33,051 nt of DNA from positions 1 to 33,051 of the IMG/VR virus record IMGVR_UViG_3300025112_000090; one strand, given 5' to 3'. The notes below the pieces were generated by a model. That model was not told the origin of the DNA. It saw nothing but the letters and a program-made list of their open reading frames with translations, and searched no databases. The DNA is from a virus. Positions 5,206 to 10,842 of this stretch are shown piece after piece (position 1 is the stretch's first letter; every line of letters begins with the position of its first letter). A program made the position numbers and the translations under genes.

Positions 5206-5494
5206 TGTTTCTCATGTTTAAAATATCATCTATTTCTTTTGCTAAACGTTTATTATCTAACTTTAATTCTTGTACTTCTCTAATCTTTACACCCAATAAA
5301 TCTTTATCTGTTTGATGCATCATAATATAATCTCTCATATTCATTCTCAATTTATCTATAATTTTATCTTTATCATCTAGTCTACGCTCTAAATCTAATG
5401 GACCTCTATCATCATTTGTGATAGTAGACTCATTTTCATGACTTATGTCTTCACCATGTTCTTTGTGATTTACATACGTACGTTTATCTTTCAT
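5195..5494 (-). CDS. Coiled-coil early protein, 99 aa
   Basis: N-terminal 30 residues are polar and histidine/glutamate-rich; the C-terminal 70 form a long charged helix (ERRLDDKDKIIDKLRMNMR; VQELKLDNKRLAKEIDDI) with coiled-coil character. No enzymatic motif. ATG 5494 lies 6 nt after the predicted -10 box TATATT, so the A of ATG should be transcript position +1 and the mRNA leaderless. No room exists for a Shine-Dalgarno site. Transcribed divergently from the small terminase gene. Confidence 0.68.
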   Translation of the reverse strand: MKDKRTYVNHKEHGEDISHENESTITNDDRGPLDLERRLDDKDKIIDKLRMNMRDYIMMHQTDKDLLGVKIREVQELKLDNKRLAKEIDDILNMRNNAR

Positions 5495-5533
5495 ATTGAC
5501 AATATAGTCATGTTACCTTAAATTGTCAATATG
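5492..5533. promoter_or_regulatory. Mirror-image divergent promoter with both start codons at its ends
   Basis: Left arm 5492-5506 (CATATTGACAATATA) and right arm 5519-5533 (TAAATTGTCAATATG) are inverted repeats matching at 14 of 15 positions around a 12-bp centre. Plus direction: TTGACA 5496-5501, 17 bp, TAAATT 5519-5524, GTCAAT, ATG 5531. Minus direction: TTGACA 5529-5524, 17 bp, TATATT 5506-5501, GTCAAT, ATG 5494. Each arm holds one gene's -10 box and start codon plus the other gene's -35 box. Confidence 0.8.
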
Positions 5534-6070
5534 GGAGTTCCAAAAAGATTAACAGAAATGCAAAAAAGATTTGCTGAATATTTAGTATTCAATGAAGGCA
5601 GAACTACGGCAAAAGAAGCTGCTCTTGAAGCAGGATATAGTTCTAAAAGAGCAAGACAAGAAGGATCAGAATTACAGAATCCTAGACTATCACCATTAGT
5701 AGTACAATACATTGGAGCATTAAGAGAAGAAAAATTAAAGAAATATGAAGTTACCTACGACAAACATGTAGCAGAACTTGGTAAAATTAGAGAGGCAGCT
5801 TTAAAGAAGAATGCTTTTTCCGCTGCGACCAACGCTGAAAAAAATCGTGGCATGGCTGCAGGATTATATATAGACAGAAAGATAATAAAAACAGGTAAAC
5901 TAGAGGACCTATCAGAAGAAGAATTAGAATTAAAAATGAAAAAAATACTAGATGACTACGCGCCGATTTTAAATGCAAAGGTTGTTGAGGCATTACCAGA
6001 AGAAGTTAATGAATCTTTGTCACCTTCTTCACACAAGAAGTCGGAAACACAGACCTCTCAGAAAAAGTAA
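5531..6070 (+). CDS. Terminase small subunit-like protein, 179 aa
   Basis: Begins GVPKRLTEMQKRFAEYLVFN and contains AALEAGYSSKRARQEGSEL, then SPLVVQYIGALREEKLKKY. This matches the N-terminal helix-turn-helix pattern of the terminase small subunit family (TerS): LT.kQ..FaeeY, a-eAGYS, a..qg..LL, v.e.i. TerS recognises phage DNA to start packaging. The C-terminal half is charged and helical (SEEELELKMKKILDDYAPI), suited to oligomerisation. ATG 5531 lies 6 nt after its predicted -10 box, so the mRNA may be leaderless. Its 3' end overlaps a convergent gene by 65 bp. A phage transcriptional regulator with the same HTH is the main alternative. Confidence 0.66.
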   Translation: MGVPKRLTEMQKRFAEYLVFNEGRTTAKEAALEAGYSSKRARQEGSELQNPRLSPLVVQYIGALREEKLKKYEVTYDKHVAELGKIREAALKKNAFSAATNAEKNRGMAAGLYIDRKIIKTGKLEDLSEEELELKMKKILDDYAPILNAKVVEALPEEVNESLSPSSHKKSETQTSQKK

Positions 6071-6323
6071 TAGACCCATCATCATCAACGTCATAGCCAG
6101 CAAAAATTCTTACAGTTTCATCATCTTTGCTAAACAACCAACCCTCACTTACAGGTGTTGCTAGTTTCATATTTTTAAACTCACGTTCGGAACCCCAGCC
6201 GCCCTCTGTGATGATATCAATCCAATCGATACGCACTCTCTTGTAAGGAAACTTTAATTGCTGCTTTACAGTTTTAGGTTTTTCGTAGCTGTCAATTCTT
6301 CTAGATTTTTTTCTGGATTTCAT
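6006..6323 (-). CDS. Hypothetical protein convergent with the terminase gene, 105 aa
   Basis: Very basic N-terminus (MKSRKKSRRIDSYEKPKT), then a mixed domain with IDWIDIITEGGWGSEREF and an acidic DDDGS loop (YDVDDDGSITFSERS). The aromatic, beta-like composition suggests a small folded protein, but no family was recognised. The last 65 bp overlap the end of the terminase-like gene on the other strand. No clear ribosome site or promoter was identified. Confidence 0.6.
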   Translation of the reverse strand: MKSRKKSRRIDSYEKPKTVKQQLKFPYKRVRIDWIDIITEGGWGSEREFKNMKLATPVSEGWLFSKDDETVRIFAGYDVDDDGSITFSERSVFPTSCVKKVTKIH

Positions 6324-6335
6324 ATTTGTATATGT

Positions 6336-6419
6336 ATGTCAAAAGTTTTAAAAAATAAAGTAAAAACAAAACGCTCGCGTGCTGGCAAACCTAGAATTTC
6401 ACCTAAAGTGACAAAATAA
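6336..6419 (+). CDS. Possible basic micro-peptide, 27 aa
   Basis: ATG 6336 opens a 27-codon frame (MSKVLKNKVKTKRSRAGK...) with 10 lysine/arginine residues and more GC in its middle than the flanks. It has no obvious ribosome site. It could be a DNA- or RNA-binding peptide or chance; it lies in the repeat-rich gap 6324-6603. Confidence 0.25.
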   Translation: MSKVLKNKVKTKRSRAGKPRISPKVTK

Positions 6420-6515
6420 TCTGTCACCTTAGACATAAAGTGTCTACCCTAGTGTCTACCCTAAAGTCATATATACCAACACTTCTAGACCAAAGTGACA
6501 CAAAAGACACTTTTT
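6403..6515. repeat. Intergenic cluster of GTGAC/GTGTC repeats and a terminator-like hairpin
   Basis: The gap 6324-6603 holds no confident gene. CTAAAGTGAC (6403-6412) and GTCACCTTAG (6423-6432) form an inverted repeat with one mismatch. AGTGTCTACCCT occurs twice in exact tandem (6439-6462). AAAGTG (6492-6497) and CACTTT (6508-6513), followed by a T-run to 6515, form a weak terminator-like hairpin on the plus strand, suited to ending the terminase-like transcript. Iteron, operator and terminator readings are all possible. Confidence 0.5.
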
Positions 6516-6572
6516 CTATAGTAGTTTTTATTTTTATTTTTAAAACTTTTACCATACATATACATCAGAGCA

Positions 6573-6587
6573 TTTAGAGTGATTCTA
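6573..6587. promoter_or_regulatory. Near copy of the 3034-3050 palindrome
   Basis: TTTAGAGTGATTCTA differs from the first 15 bases of the 3034 palindrome at one position. It lies in non-coding sequence downstream of the exonuclease gene. Confidence 0.35.
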
Positions 6588-6603
6588 GCCTATAAAAAAC
6601 ACA

Positions 6604-6663
6604 TTATTGCCACATTTCAAACACTTTTCTGCCGTGTTCCCTGGTCCATGTGCCGTGTTGCAT
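6604..6663 (-). CDS. Possible 19-aa micro-gene after the exonuclease
   Basis: ATG 6663 lies 3 nt past the exonuclease stop and opens a 19-codon frame (MQHGTWTREHGRKVFEMWQ). Almost all of its first half is a GDTCCNN heptad run. Reinitiation after the upstream gene is possible, but the peptide may be a by-product of the repeat. Confidence 0.25.
   Translation of the reverse strand: MQHGTWTREHGRKVFEMWQ
6636..6663 (+). repeat. GDTCCNN heptad run after the exonuclease gene
   Basis: Units on the plus strand: GTTCCCT, GGTCCAT, GTGCCGT, GTTGCAT, in 7-bp phase. It matches runs inside the polymerase, helicase and secreted-protein genes. Confidence 0.6.
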
Positions 6664-6666
6664 GCT

Positions 6667-7410
6667 TTATGATTTATCTTTTTCAAATTCTTTCAATAAA
6701 GTAGATGGATCTACCTTCGCTCTCTCTTTCTCATCATGAATAAGTTCATTGTACATATCTAATCTTTTAAGGAATTTATGTTTATATTTTCTTAATGAAA
6801 GTCCCTCTGTTTTGAACTCTTGATAATATAGATCAGGCGTGCATACCATGATAACTCCCTGCTCAATTTTACTTCCGTAGACGTAGTCGTGAGCCATGGC
6901 ATACGCTGCAATTTGCAAATAATAGTCTTCGATCCATTCTTCCTTCTTTGGTCGATTAGATTGTTTAAAGTCAACCACAGTCTCTTTTGAATTGTGTAAA
7001 CAGATAAGGTCCGTAGACCCTGCGTAAAGCCCTGGATAATGGAGCATAACTTCCGACCCATAATACTCTTCAACCGGTGTAAGACCCACCTCGATAACTT
7101 TGTCGGCCATGGGACGCGCCTCGCATCCGATTGTTGTAAGATCATCGTAGCCAACGCCTTGAATATGAGATTCCAGGAATTTGTGCATAGCTGTCCCCCT
7201 ACTAGCACTATGGTTTTTGATTCTGTCTGCCTCTTGTTCACCTACTTTAGCCTTCCATTGTTTTATAAAATTTTGGTTTTTTGTAGCGCCTAATACAGTA
7301 GTAACGGAAGGAAGTCTATAATTACTTATCTCATAAACTCGTTTTCCAGATTCTTCGTCCGTGATCTGTTTTCCAGTTATATAGTTGTATTTGTTACTTT
7401 TTTTTATCAT
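6667..7410 (-). CDS. RecB-like PD-(D/E)XK exonuclease, 247 aa
   Basis: Carries the RecB/Cas4-like nuclease motifs in order: RGTAMHKFLE with His76, GSTDLICL with Asp134, VVDFKQ with Asp147 and Lys149, and DYYLQIAAYAMA with the Gln166/Tyr170 pair. Family members degrade DNA ends, and in phages they supply host-DNA breakdown or recombination. The length is typical of stand-alone phage exonucleases. All key residues appear intact. ATG 7410 overlaps the preceding 48-aa gene by 17 nt. Last substantial gene of the 8947-6667 minus unit. Confidence 0.82.
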   Translation of the reverse strand: MIKKSNKYNYITGKQITDEESGKRVYEISNYRLPSVTTVLGATKNQNFIKQWKAKVGEQEADRIKNHSASRGTAMHKFLESHIQGVGYDDLTTIGCEARPMADKVIEVGLTPVEEYYGSEVMLHYPGLYAGSTDLICLHNSKETVVDFKQSNRPKKEEWIEDYYLQIAAYAMAHDYVYGSKIEQGVIMVCTPDLYYQEFKTEGLSLRKYKHKFLKRLDMYNELIHDEKERAKVDPSTLLKEFEKDKS

Positions 7411-7540
7411 CCCGTTCCTTTTTATTTCTTAAAGATTGTCTGTAACTCTCATCCAACTCATCCTGTTCTTTTTTTAATCTACCTTCTTTTTTTAATTTTT
7501 CAATTAGCTTGTGATATTCCTTTATGTCTTTATCACTCAT
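7394..7540 (-). CDS. Charged helical micro-protein, 48 aa
   Basis: A 48-codon frame from ATG 7540 to TAA 7394. The product is almost entirely one charged helix (EYHKLIEKLKKEGRLKKEQ; SLRNKKERDDKKK). It bridges its neighbours, overlapping the upstream gene by 8 nt and the exonuclease start by 17 nt, as expected for a translated operon member. Function unknown; a nucleic-acid- or partner-binding helix is possible. Confidence 0.58.
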   Translation of the reverse strand: MSDKDIKEYHKLIEKLKKEGRLKKEQDELDESYRQSLRNKKERDDKKK

Positions 7541-7715
7541 CGTCATTTTGTTTACCAAATATCACTTTCCAATTATCCCTGTATTCATCCGTTGAAGGAC
7601 GGGATACTCCATCAAATGCAAACCCACTCGTTTTAGTTTTCTTAGGTTTAATGTTTTTACCTTTTTCATCTCCTCTACCTAATTGAGGTTCAATGTATCT
7701 TCTACCTTTTTTCAT
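7533..7715 (-). CDS. Basic hypothetical protein, 60 aa
   Basis: Lysine/arginine-rich N-terminal two thirds (MKKGRRYIEPQLGRGDEKGK) and an aromatic acidic end (DEYRDNWKVIFGKQNDDE). The ribosome site GGAGG lies inside the last codons of the SET gene, 9-10 nt before ATG 7715, implying coupled translation. No family recognised. Confidence 0.65.
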   Translation of the reverse strand: MKKGRRYIEPQLGRGDEKGKNIKPKKTKTSGFAFDGVSRPSTDEYRDNWKVIFGKQNDDE

Positions 7716-7716
7716 T

Positions 7717-8100
7717 CTAAGGTCCTCCTAAATATGCCATACCATTAACAGTAGGTTTGTTTTTTGGAACGTACATAGTGTATTTTAAAGTTAATTCTTC
7801 TCCAGCTTTTATATTTTTTATAACGGTAATAGTCCATTTATCAAATCCTGGTTTCATTCTAATTTGAATACGATGACAATTGGGTTCTTCGCTATGATTA
7901 ATAAAACCACCTAAAGGAGTTCTAATTAATAAATTTTCATTTTCTTCGTGGTGAATAGAACTTATTCCAGAGGTGTCTATTCGATAATGCGACTCTCCTA
8001 AATTACACCCCACACTTAAATCTCTTGTGGTAAAAACTCCCTGGCCCTCGATGCCTGAGTCTTTAATTATAAGTCCGTCTGGTAAAGGTTTATAATCCAT
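7717..8100 (-). CDS. SET-domain protein, putative protein lysine methyltransferase, 127 aa
   Basis: Matches the SET fold at three places: GIEGQGVFTTRDLSVG (16-31), GGFINHSEEPNCHRI (64-78) with the NHS..PNC signature, and VIKNIKAGEELTLKYT (93-108), the GEEL..Y cofactor/active-site end. At 127 residues it is a minimal SET domain without pre- or post-SET cysteine regions. Family members transfer methyl groups from S-adenosylmethionine to protein lysines; the target here is unknown. Candidates are host or virion proteins. It overlaps the upstream LAGLIDADG gene by 11 nt. Confidence 0.78.
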   Translation of the reverse strand: MDYKPLPDGLIIKDSGIEGQGVFTTRDLSVGCNLGESHYRIDTSGISSIHHEENENLLIRTPLGGFINHSEEPNCHRIQIRMKPGFDKWTITVIKNIKAGEELTLKYTMYVPKNKPTVNGMAYLGGP

Positions 8101-8530
8101 TTTTCTTAACCTCTCTGTATTCGTCCAATGATATTACATTATCTTTCAAAGCAATAGTTGTATAATGCTCGATCACTTGTTGAATTTTTGGTAACTTTGT
8201 ATGCGCAAACGGCCATATCAAACAACACCCATAATATGCATCTCTAAATGTACATCGCCATCTGTATTGTTTTAAATAAGGTGTACCATCCACTCTTAAA
8301 CCCTTAACCTTTTTAGGTGTCAGTGTACCAACTCCTAAGACTTCATGAAGCCACATCAAAACAGATCTGTCTGTCATTGTGATCTCCATACTGAGTCTTA
8401 GACTATTAGATAATCTATATCCTGGTTTACCTTTATGTTTTTTCTTTTTCTCTATCCCTCGTCTAATATGAATTGAACCTTCACCATCAAACAATCCTGC
8501 TATATAAGCTTTGTCTACATCAGGTACCAT
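8090..8530 (-). CDS. Free-standing LAGLIDADG homing endonuclease-like protein, 146 aa
   Basis: YIAGLFDGEGSI (9-20) is a LAGLIDADG motif with the catalytic acidic residue present (E17 position). A later block (KLPKIQQVIEHY) fits the family's second half. A single motif and 146 residues predict a homodimer. Such enzymes cut a long asymmetric site and spread their own gene. It is not inside an intron or intein in this window, so it is free-standing. GGTGG precedes ATG 8530 by 6 nt. Domestication as a DNA-binding protein cannot be excluded. Confidence 0.78.
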   Translation of the reverse strand: MVPDVDKAYIAGLFDGEGSIHIRRGIEKKKKHKGKPGYRLSNSLRLSMEITMTDRSVLMWLHEVLGVGTLTPKKVKGLRVDGTPYLKQYRWRCTFRDAYYGCCLIWPFAHTKLPKIQQVIEHYTTIALKDNVISLDEYREVKKNGL

Positions 8531-8580
8531 TTTGTACCACCATTCTTAATACAGTTGAGTAAGGATTAAGATTAAGATCT

Positions 8581-8796
8581 TTAGTGCAACTTGACATCAT
8601 CATCTGTAACAAGATTAGTACCATTATCAGTGAAAATAGTTTCGGGCTCATGTACATAAAACTCTCCTTCCGAATCACAATCCCAACATTGATGGACGTG
8701 TGGTTCTTCCTTTTCTTTTATTATTTTAACATAGCCATTGCCATTACATGTTGGACAGATAGCTTTGTGTACTCTATACTTTTTTAATTTTTCCAT
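8581..8796 (-). CDS. DnaJ-type zinc-finger protein, 71 aa
   Basis: CPTCNGNG (14-21) and CWDCDSEG (37-44) are the paired CxxCxGxG-type motifs of the DnaJ central zinc domain; the second is imperfect. The J domain is absent, so it is not a chaperone. Similar small proteins in phages are presumed to bind partners or nucleic acid. ATG 8796 lies within the end of the upstream regulator gene (23 nt overlap). An acidic tail follows the zinc site. Confidence 0.7.
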   Translation of the reverse strand: MEKLKKYRVHKAICPTCNGNGYVKIIKEKEEPHVHQCWDCDSEGEFYVHEPETIFTDNGTNLVTDDDVKLH

Positions 8797-8947
8797 TTAA
8801 CTTCTTCGCTTTCTCATTTGCAATTGATTCAATGGTCTTACTAATTGATAATTTTGCATCGGGCAATAATACCTTCGACAAAGAGATCAATATCTTATAT
8901 GTATCATGTGTTAGAGATACATTTCTATATTTAGTTATATCGGTCAT
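8774..8947 (-). CDS. Ribbon-helix-helix (Arc/CopG-like) regulator, 57 aa
   Basis: A 57-codon frame from ATG 8947 to TAG 8774. The pattern is classic: a short strand (KYRNVSLTHDTYKI), helix 1 (LISLSKVLLPDA), a turn, then SISKTIESIANEKAKKL as helix 2. Arc/CopG proteins are dimers that insert the strand into the DNA major groove and commonly repress nearby promoters. AAAGG precedes the start by 8-9 nt, and a promoter lies at 8978-9005. As first gene of this minus unit it could autoregulate, or act on the TTGAC palindromes seen elsewhere in the window. Confidence 0.65.
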   Translation of the reverse strand: MTDITKYRNVSLTHDTYKILISLSKVLLPDAKLSISKTIESIANEKAKKLNGKIKKV

Positions 8948-8977
8948 GTTTTTTACCTTTCATTTATTAATGATGAT

Positions 8978-9005
8978 AATATAGGAGATTAATTTTAAAA
9001 GTCAA
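8978..9005 (-). promoter_or_regulatory. Promoter of the ribbon-helix-helix gene
   Basis: Minus strand: TTGACT (9005 to 9000), a 16-bp spacer and TATATT (8983 to 8978), about 30 bp before ATG 8947. The -35 box touches the start codon of the divergent plus gene (ATG 9005), another case of interleaved divergent genes. Confidence 0.55.
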
Positions 9006-9223
9006 TGACAAAATTTATATTAATTATGTTTATTTGCAGTAATATTCCTGGAAATCAATGTAAACCTATACCCACTCCTATACAAAATTTTGATACTTAT
9101 CGTGAATGTGCTCTTTATGGTTATGAATACTCTTTTAATACGTTAAAAAATTTCAGAGTGGATGCGGTTAATGAATATAAAATGTATACTGTGTTTAATT
9201 GTAAAGAAAATCAGAGTATTTGA
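9005..9223 (+). CDS. Small cysteine-containing protein with hydrophobic N-terminus, 72 aa
   Basis: MTKFILIMFICSNIPGNQCK is a short hydrophobic leader. The rest holds Cys11, 19, 36 and 66, with aromatic residues (FDTYRECALYGYEYS), as in small exported disulphide proteins. I recall close relatives in marine phages, but no function. Plus strand, divergent from the regulator gene. AGGAGA lies 14-15 nt before ATG 9005, a long spacing. A terminator hairpin follows at 9268. Confidence 0.66.
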   Translation: MTKFILIMFICSNIPGNQCKPIPTPIQNFDTYRECALYGYEYSFNTLKNFRVDAVNEYKMYTVFNCKENQSI

Positions 9224-9267
9224 CAATGTGTCTAAATTGTGTTAGGGCTTTAGTTCTCACCACAATA

Positions 9268-9297
9268 ACCTATCCATCACTCTCTCTTTGGATAGGT
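9268..9297 (+). terminator. Intrinsic-terminator-like hairpin
   Basis: ACCTATCCA (9268-9276) and TGGATAGGT (9289-9297) form a perfect 9-bp stem with a 12-nt loop, followed by GTTTATT. It lies 45 bp after the plus-strand 72-aa gene. The T tract is weak, so efficiency is uncertain. Confidence 0.55.
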
Positions 9298-9435
9298 GTT
9301 TATTCATATCAAACCGGCTGCTTTCCGTCGACGTACTAACAGCCAGCCAAACTCCAGGTCCCTACCCTTGCAGGTCATCGGTAACGTACAGGGAAATGCC
9401 ATTGGCAAGATTTGGACGCCCTTGAGCTTTCAATT
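9298..9435. other. GC-richer non-coding segment, possible structured RNA
   Basis: No convincing gene lies between the terminator and the next stop at 9436, yet the segment is clearly GC-richer than its neighbours. It holds short pairings: GGCTG/CAGCC around 9314-9345, CCCT/AGGG closing about 9365-9395, and TGCCA-T-TGGCA near 9396-9407. A TTGACA precedes it at 9229, but its -10 position (TAGGGC) is poor. An RNA or regulatory element is possible; no known family was recognised. Confidence 0.3.
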
Positions 9436-9642
9436 CTATCTACACATACAGCCGATCCAGTTTCCACTGCCATCGTTCATTATATGTAAGTTCAGAGTAT
9501 CTACATACCCTGTTAACTTTAATCTTAATATATCGCACAAATCAAAACAATCAACTTCAGCAGTTATAACAATGCCTTCCATTATTTTTTTTGTTACCGG
9601 TATTAACTGATATAAACCATCGTTAAAAATAATTAATTCCAT
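9436..9642 (-). CDS. Hypothetical protein, 68 aa
   Basis: Strand-rich small protein (MELIIFNDGLYQLIPVTKKI; GYVDTLNLHIMNDGSGNW) with cysteines in CFDLC and a terminal CMC. No family recognised. ATG 9642 is preceded by AAAAGAGA. A TTG at 9645 would add one residue and is unlikely. Last gene of a six-gene minus string that begins at 10638. Confidence 0.58.
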   Translation of the reverse strand: MELIIFNDGLYQLIPVTKKIMEGIVITAEVDCFDLCDILRLKLTGYVDTLNLHIMNDGSGNWIGCMCR

Positions 9643-9662
9643 CAATTCTCTTTTAAGTGATG

Positions 9663-9833
9663 TTAAACATCATATTTTTTTGTACCGTGAGATATTATTT
9701 TATTAATACTAGGTGCCTTTAATTCTAATTTAGCGTAAGGTTTCCAGGCTTTACATATTAGATTAAGTTCTAGTATTAGATCTGACCATTGTTTTGAACT
9801 AATATCTTTACTGGTTATGGTTAGTTTTTTCAC
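9663..9833 (-). CDS. Small hypothetical protein with GTG start, 56 aa
   Basis: GTG at 9833 overlaps the preceding stop (GTGA) and opens a 56-codon frame: MKKLTITSKDISSKQWSDL, then LNLICKAWKPYAKLELKAPS and a basic end. Alternating helix-strand pattern. The coupled junction and even composition support a real gene. Function unknown. Confidence 0.58.
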   Translation of the reverse strand: MKKLTITSKDISSKQWSDLILELNLICKAWKPYAKLELKAPSINKIISHGTKKYDV

Positions 9834-9997
9834 TCTTCCATCCTTCTTATTGTTACGACGTAGTTTTCTCCTTTATACATAACATCGATATCTCTTTCTG
9901 GATTCTTATCCATCCACATACCTCTACCAATTTCACGTATACTTCTATGCTTATCAATAAAGTTTTCGAATATTTTACTAAGTTTTAATATATTCAT
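9830..9997 (-). CDS. Small hypothetical protein, 55 aa
   Basis: ATG 9997 to TGA 9830; begins MNILKLSKIFENFIDKHRSI and ends with strand-like YKGENYVVTIRRMEE. AGAGAG precedes the start by about 8 nt, within the previous gene. It overlaps both neighbours (20 nt upstream, 4 nt downstream). No family recognised. Confidence 0.58.
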   Translation of the reverse strand: MNILKLSKIFENFIDKHRSIREIGRGMWMDKNPERDIDVMYKGENYVVTIRRMEE

Positions 9998-10220
9998 AAT
10001 CGTTTACTCTCTTTCTTTTATTTTTTACTTTTGTCACTTTCATTGTTGCAGAACTAAATGTATCTGAGTTTACATAATTTAATGGCATCAAAGTTATTTT
10101 ATTTTTAAATACTGGTTTTGTAAATTCCACTATTTTTTTCCACTTGTTTGCCGTTTGTTTATTATGAAATGGACCCCAAGAAGTCATACATTTATTTAGT
10201 GTAGCTGTTATTATATACAT
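9978..10220 (-). CDS. Hypothetical protein, 80 aa
   Basis: Basic protein: N-terminal strand (YIITATLNKCMTSWGPFHN), a tryptophan/lysine helix (KQTANKWKKIVEF), then ITLMPLNYVNSDTF and a lysine/arginine-rich end. The start overlaps the upstream stop as TAATG. No family recognised. Confidence 0.63.
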   Translation of the reverse strand: MYIITATLNKCMTSWGPFHNKQTANKWKKIVEFTKPVFKNKITLMPLNYVNSDTFSSATMKVTKVKNKRKRVNDYEYIKT

Positions 10221-10450
10221 TATATCCCCATCTCCTCTCTTTCTTTAATAGTAGGTCCTCGATAATTCTTCATCATTTCAAGATCAATTTTATCGAATCT
10301 TTTTACTTGATTATAAACCCTTGAATGTGAGCCAGGATTTAAAGTTGATGCTATTAAAAACATTGCGATCTCTTTTCTTTCATATTCATCAAGATCCCAT
10401 AAGTCTGCTAATAACTCTTTTTGTTTTTTATTAAACGTTGGTATTCTCAT
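10220..10450 (-). CDS. Hypothetical protein, 76 aa
   Basis: Helical, charged protein: KKQKELLADLWDLDEYERKE, then a hydrophobic turn (IAMFLIASTLNPGSHSR) and VKRFDKIDLEMMKNYRGPT. The pattern could be a small DNA-binding or partner-binding fold, but no family is claimed. GAAAGGA lies about 5 nt before ATG 10450, and a good promoter precedes it. Confidence 0.66.
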   Translation of the reverse strand: MRIPTFNKKQKELLADLWDLDEYERKEIAMFLIASTLNPGSHSRVYNQVKRFDKIDLEMMKNYRGPTIKEREEMGI

Positions 10451-10478
10451 TTTTTCCTTTCGTTGCTTTCATGTCTTA

Positions 10479-10507
10479 TATATAGGATATCAGAGGATGT
10501 TTGTCAA
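10479..10507 (-). promoter_or_regulatory. Sigma70-like promoter for the 76-aa gene
   Basis: Minus strand: TTGACA (10507 to 10502), 17 bp, TATATA (10484 to 10479), about 28 bp before ATG 10450. The -35 box overlaps the stop codon of the upstream micro-gene. Confidence 0.68.
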
Positions 10508-10638
10508 CCCTGTCCTTTGTATCTTGTCTGTTTTTTTTGGCGTTTTTCTGATTTATTTTGACTTTTTTTATGTTTTCGAGGTCCTCTTTTCTTAGGTTTA
10601 TCACGAGGAGTGAAGAATTTAAAGCTTTGTTTGGCCAC
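10504..10638 (-). CDS. Highly basic micro-protein with GTG start, 44 aa
   Basis: GTG 10638, 3 nt after the upstream stop, opens MAKQSFKFFTPRDKPKKRG and continues through KHKKSQNKSEKRQKKQTRY; over 40 percent of residues are lysine or arginine. Such peptides usually bind nucleic acid. I recall similar peptides in marine phages, without a function. The next gene's promoter overlaps its stop. Confidence 0.58.
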   Translation of the reverse strand: MAKQSFKFFTPRDKPKKRGPRKHKKSQNKSEKRQKKQTRYKGQG

Positions 10639-10641
10639 TAA

Positions 10642-10842
10642 TTACAGTCTTTGCAATTTATCCGATGAAGTCATAACTGGAAGATAGCTAATTTTACCAT
10701 TAATATGTTGTTTTAAATCACTACCACAGGTTGTACATCTAAAATGGTCGGATGCAAGACTTACCAATACTGCATTTTGTTCACAAGTTGGACATTGGCC
10801 TGTAACTACTTCAGTTTTAAACTTAACATATTTGTGAGGCAT
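10642..10842 (-). CDS. Zinc-ribbon protein, 66 aa
   Basis: CPTC (17-20) and CTTCGSDL (36-43) are the two knuckles of a zinc ribbon, separated by a strand-rich segment (NAVLVSLASDHFR). Small zinc ribbons act in transcription or as nucleic-acid binders, and the phage-specific role is unknown. ATG 10842 overlaps the upstream stop by one base (TAATG-type). Confidence 0.7.
   Translation of the reverse strand: MPHKYVKFKTEVVTGQCPTCEQNAVLVSLASDHFRCTTCGSDLKQHINGKISYLPVMTSSDKLQRL

Noticed and set aside
9296-9610. 104-codon plus-strand frame over the GC-rich patch
   Set aside because: No ribosome site, starts in the terminator hairpin, and runs antisense to the 68-aa minus gene.
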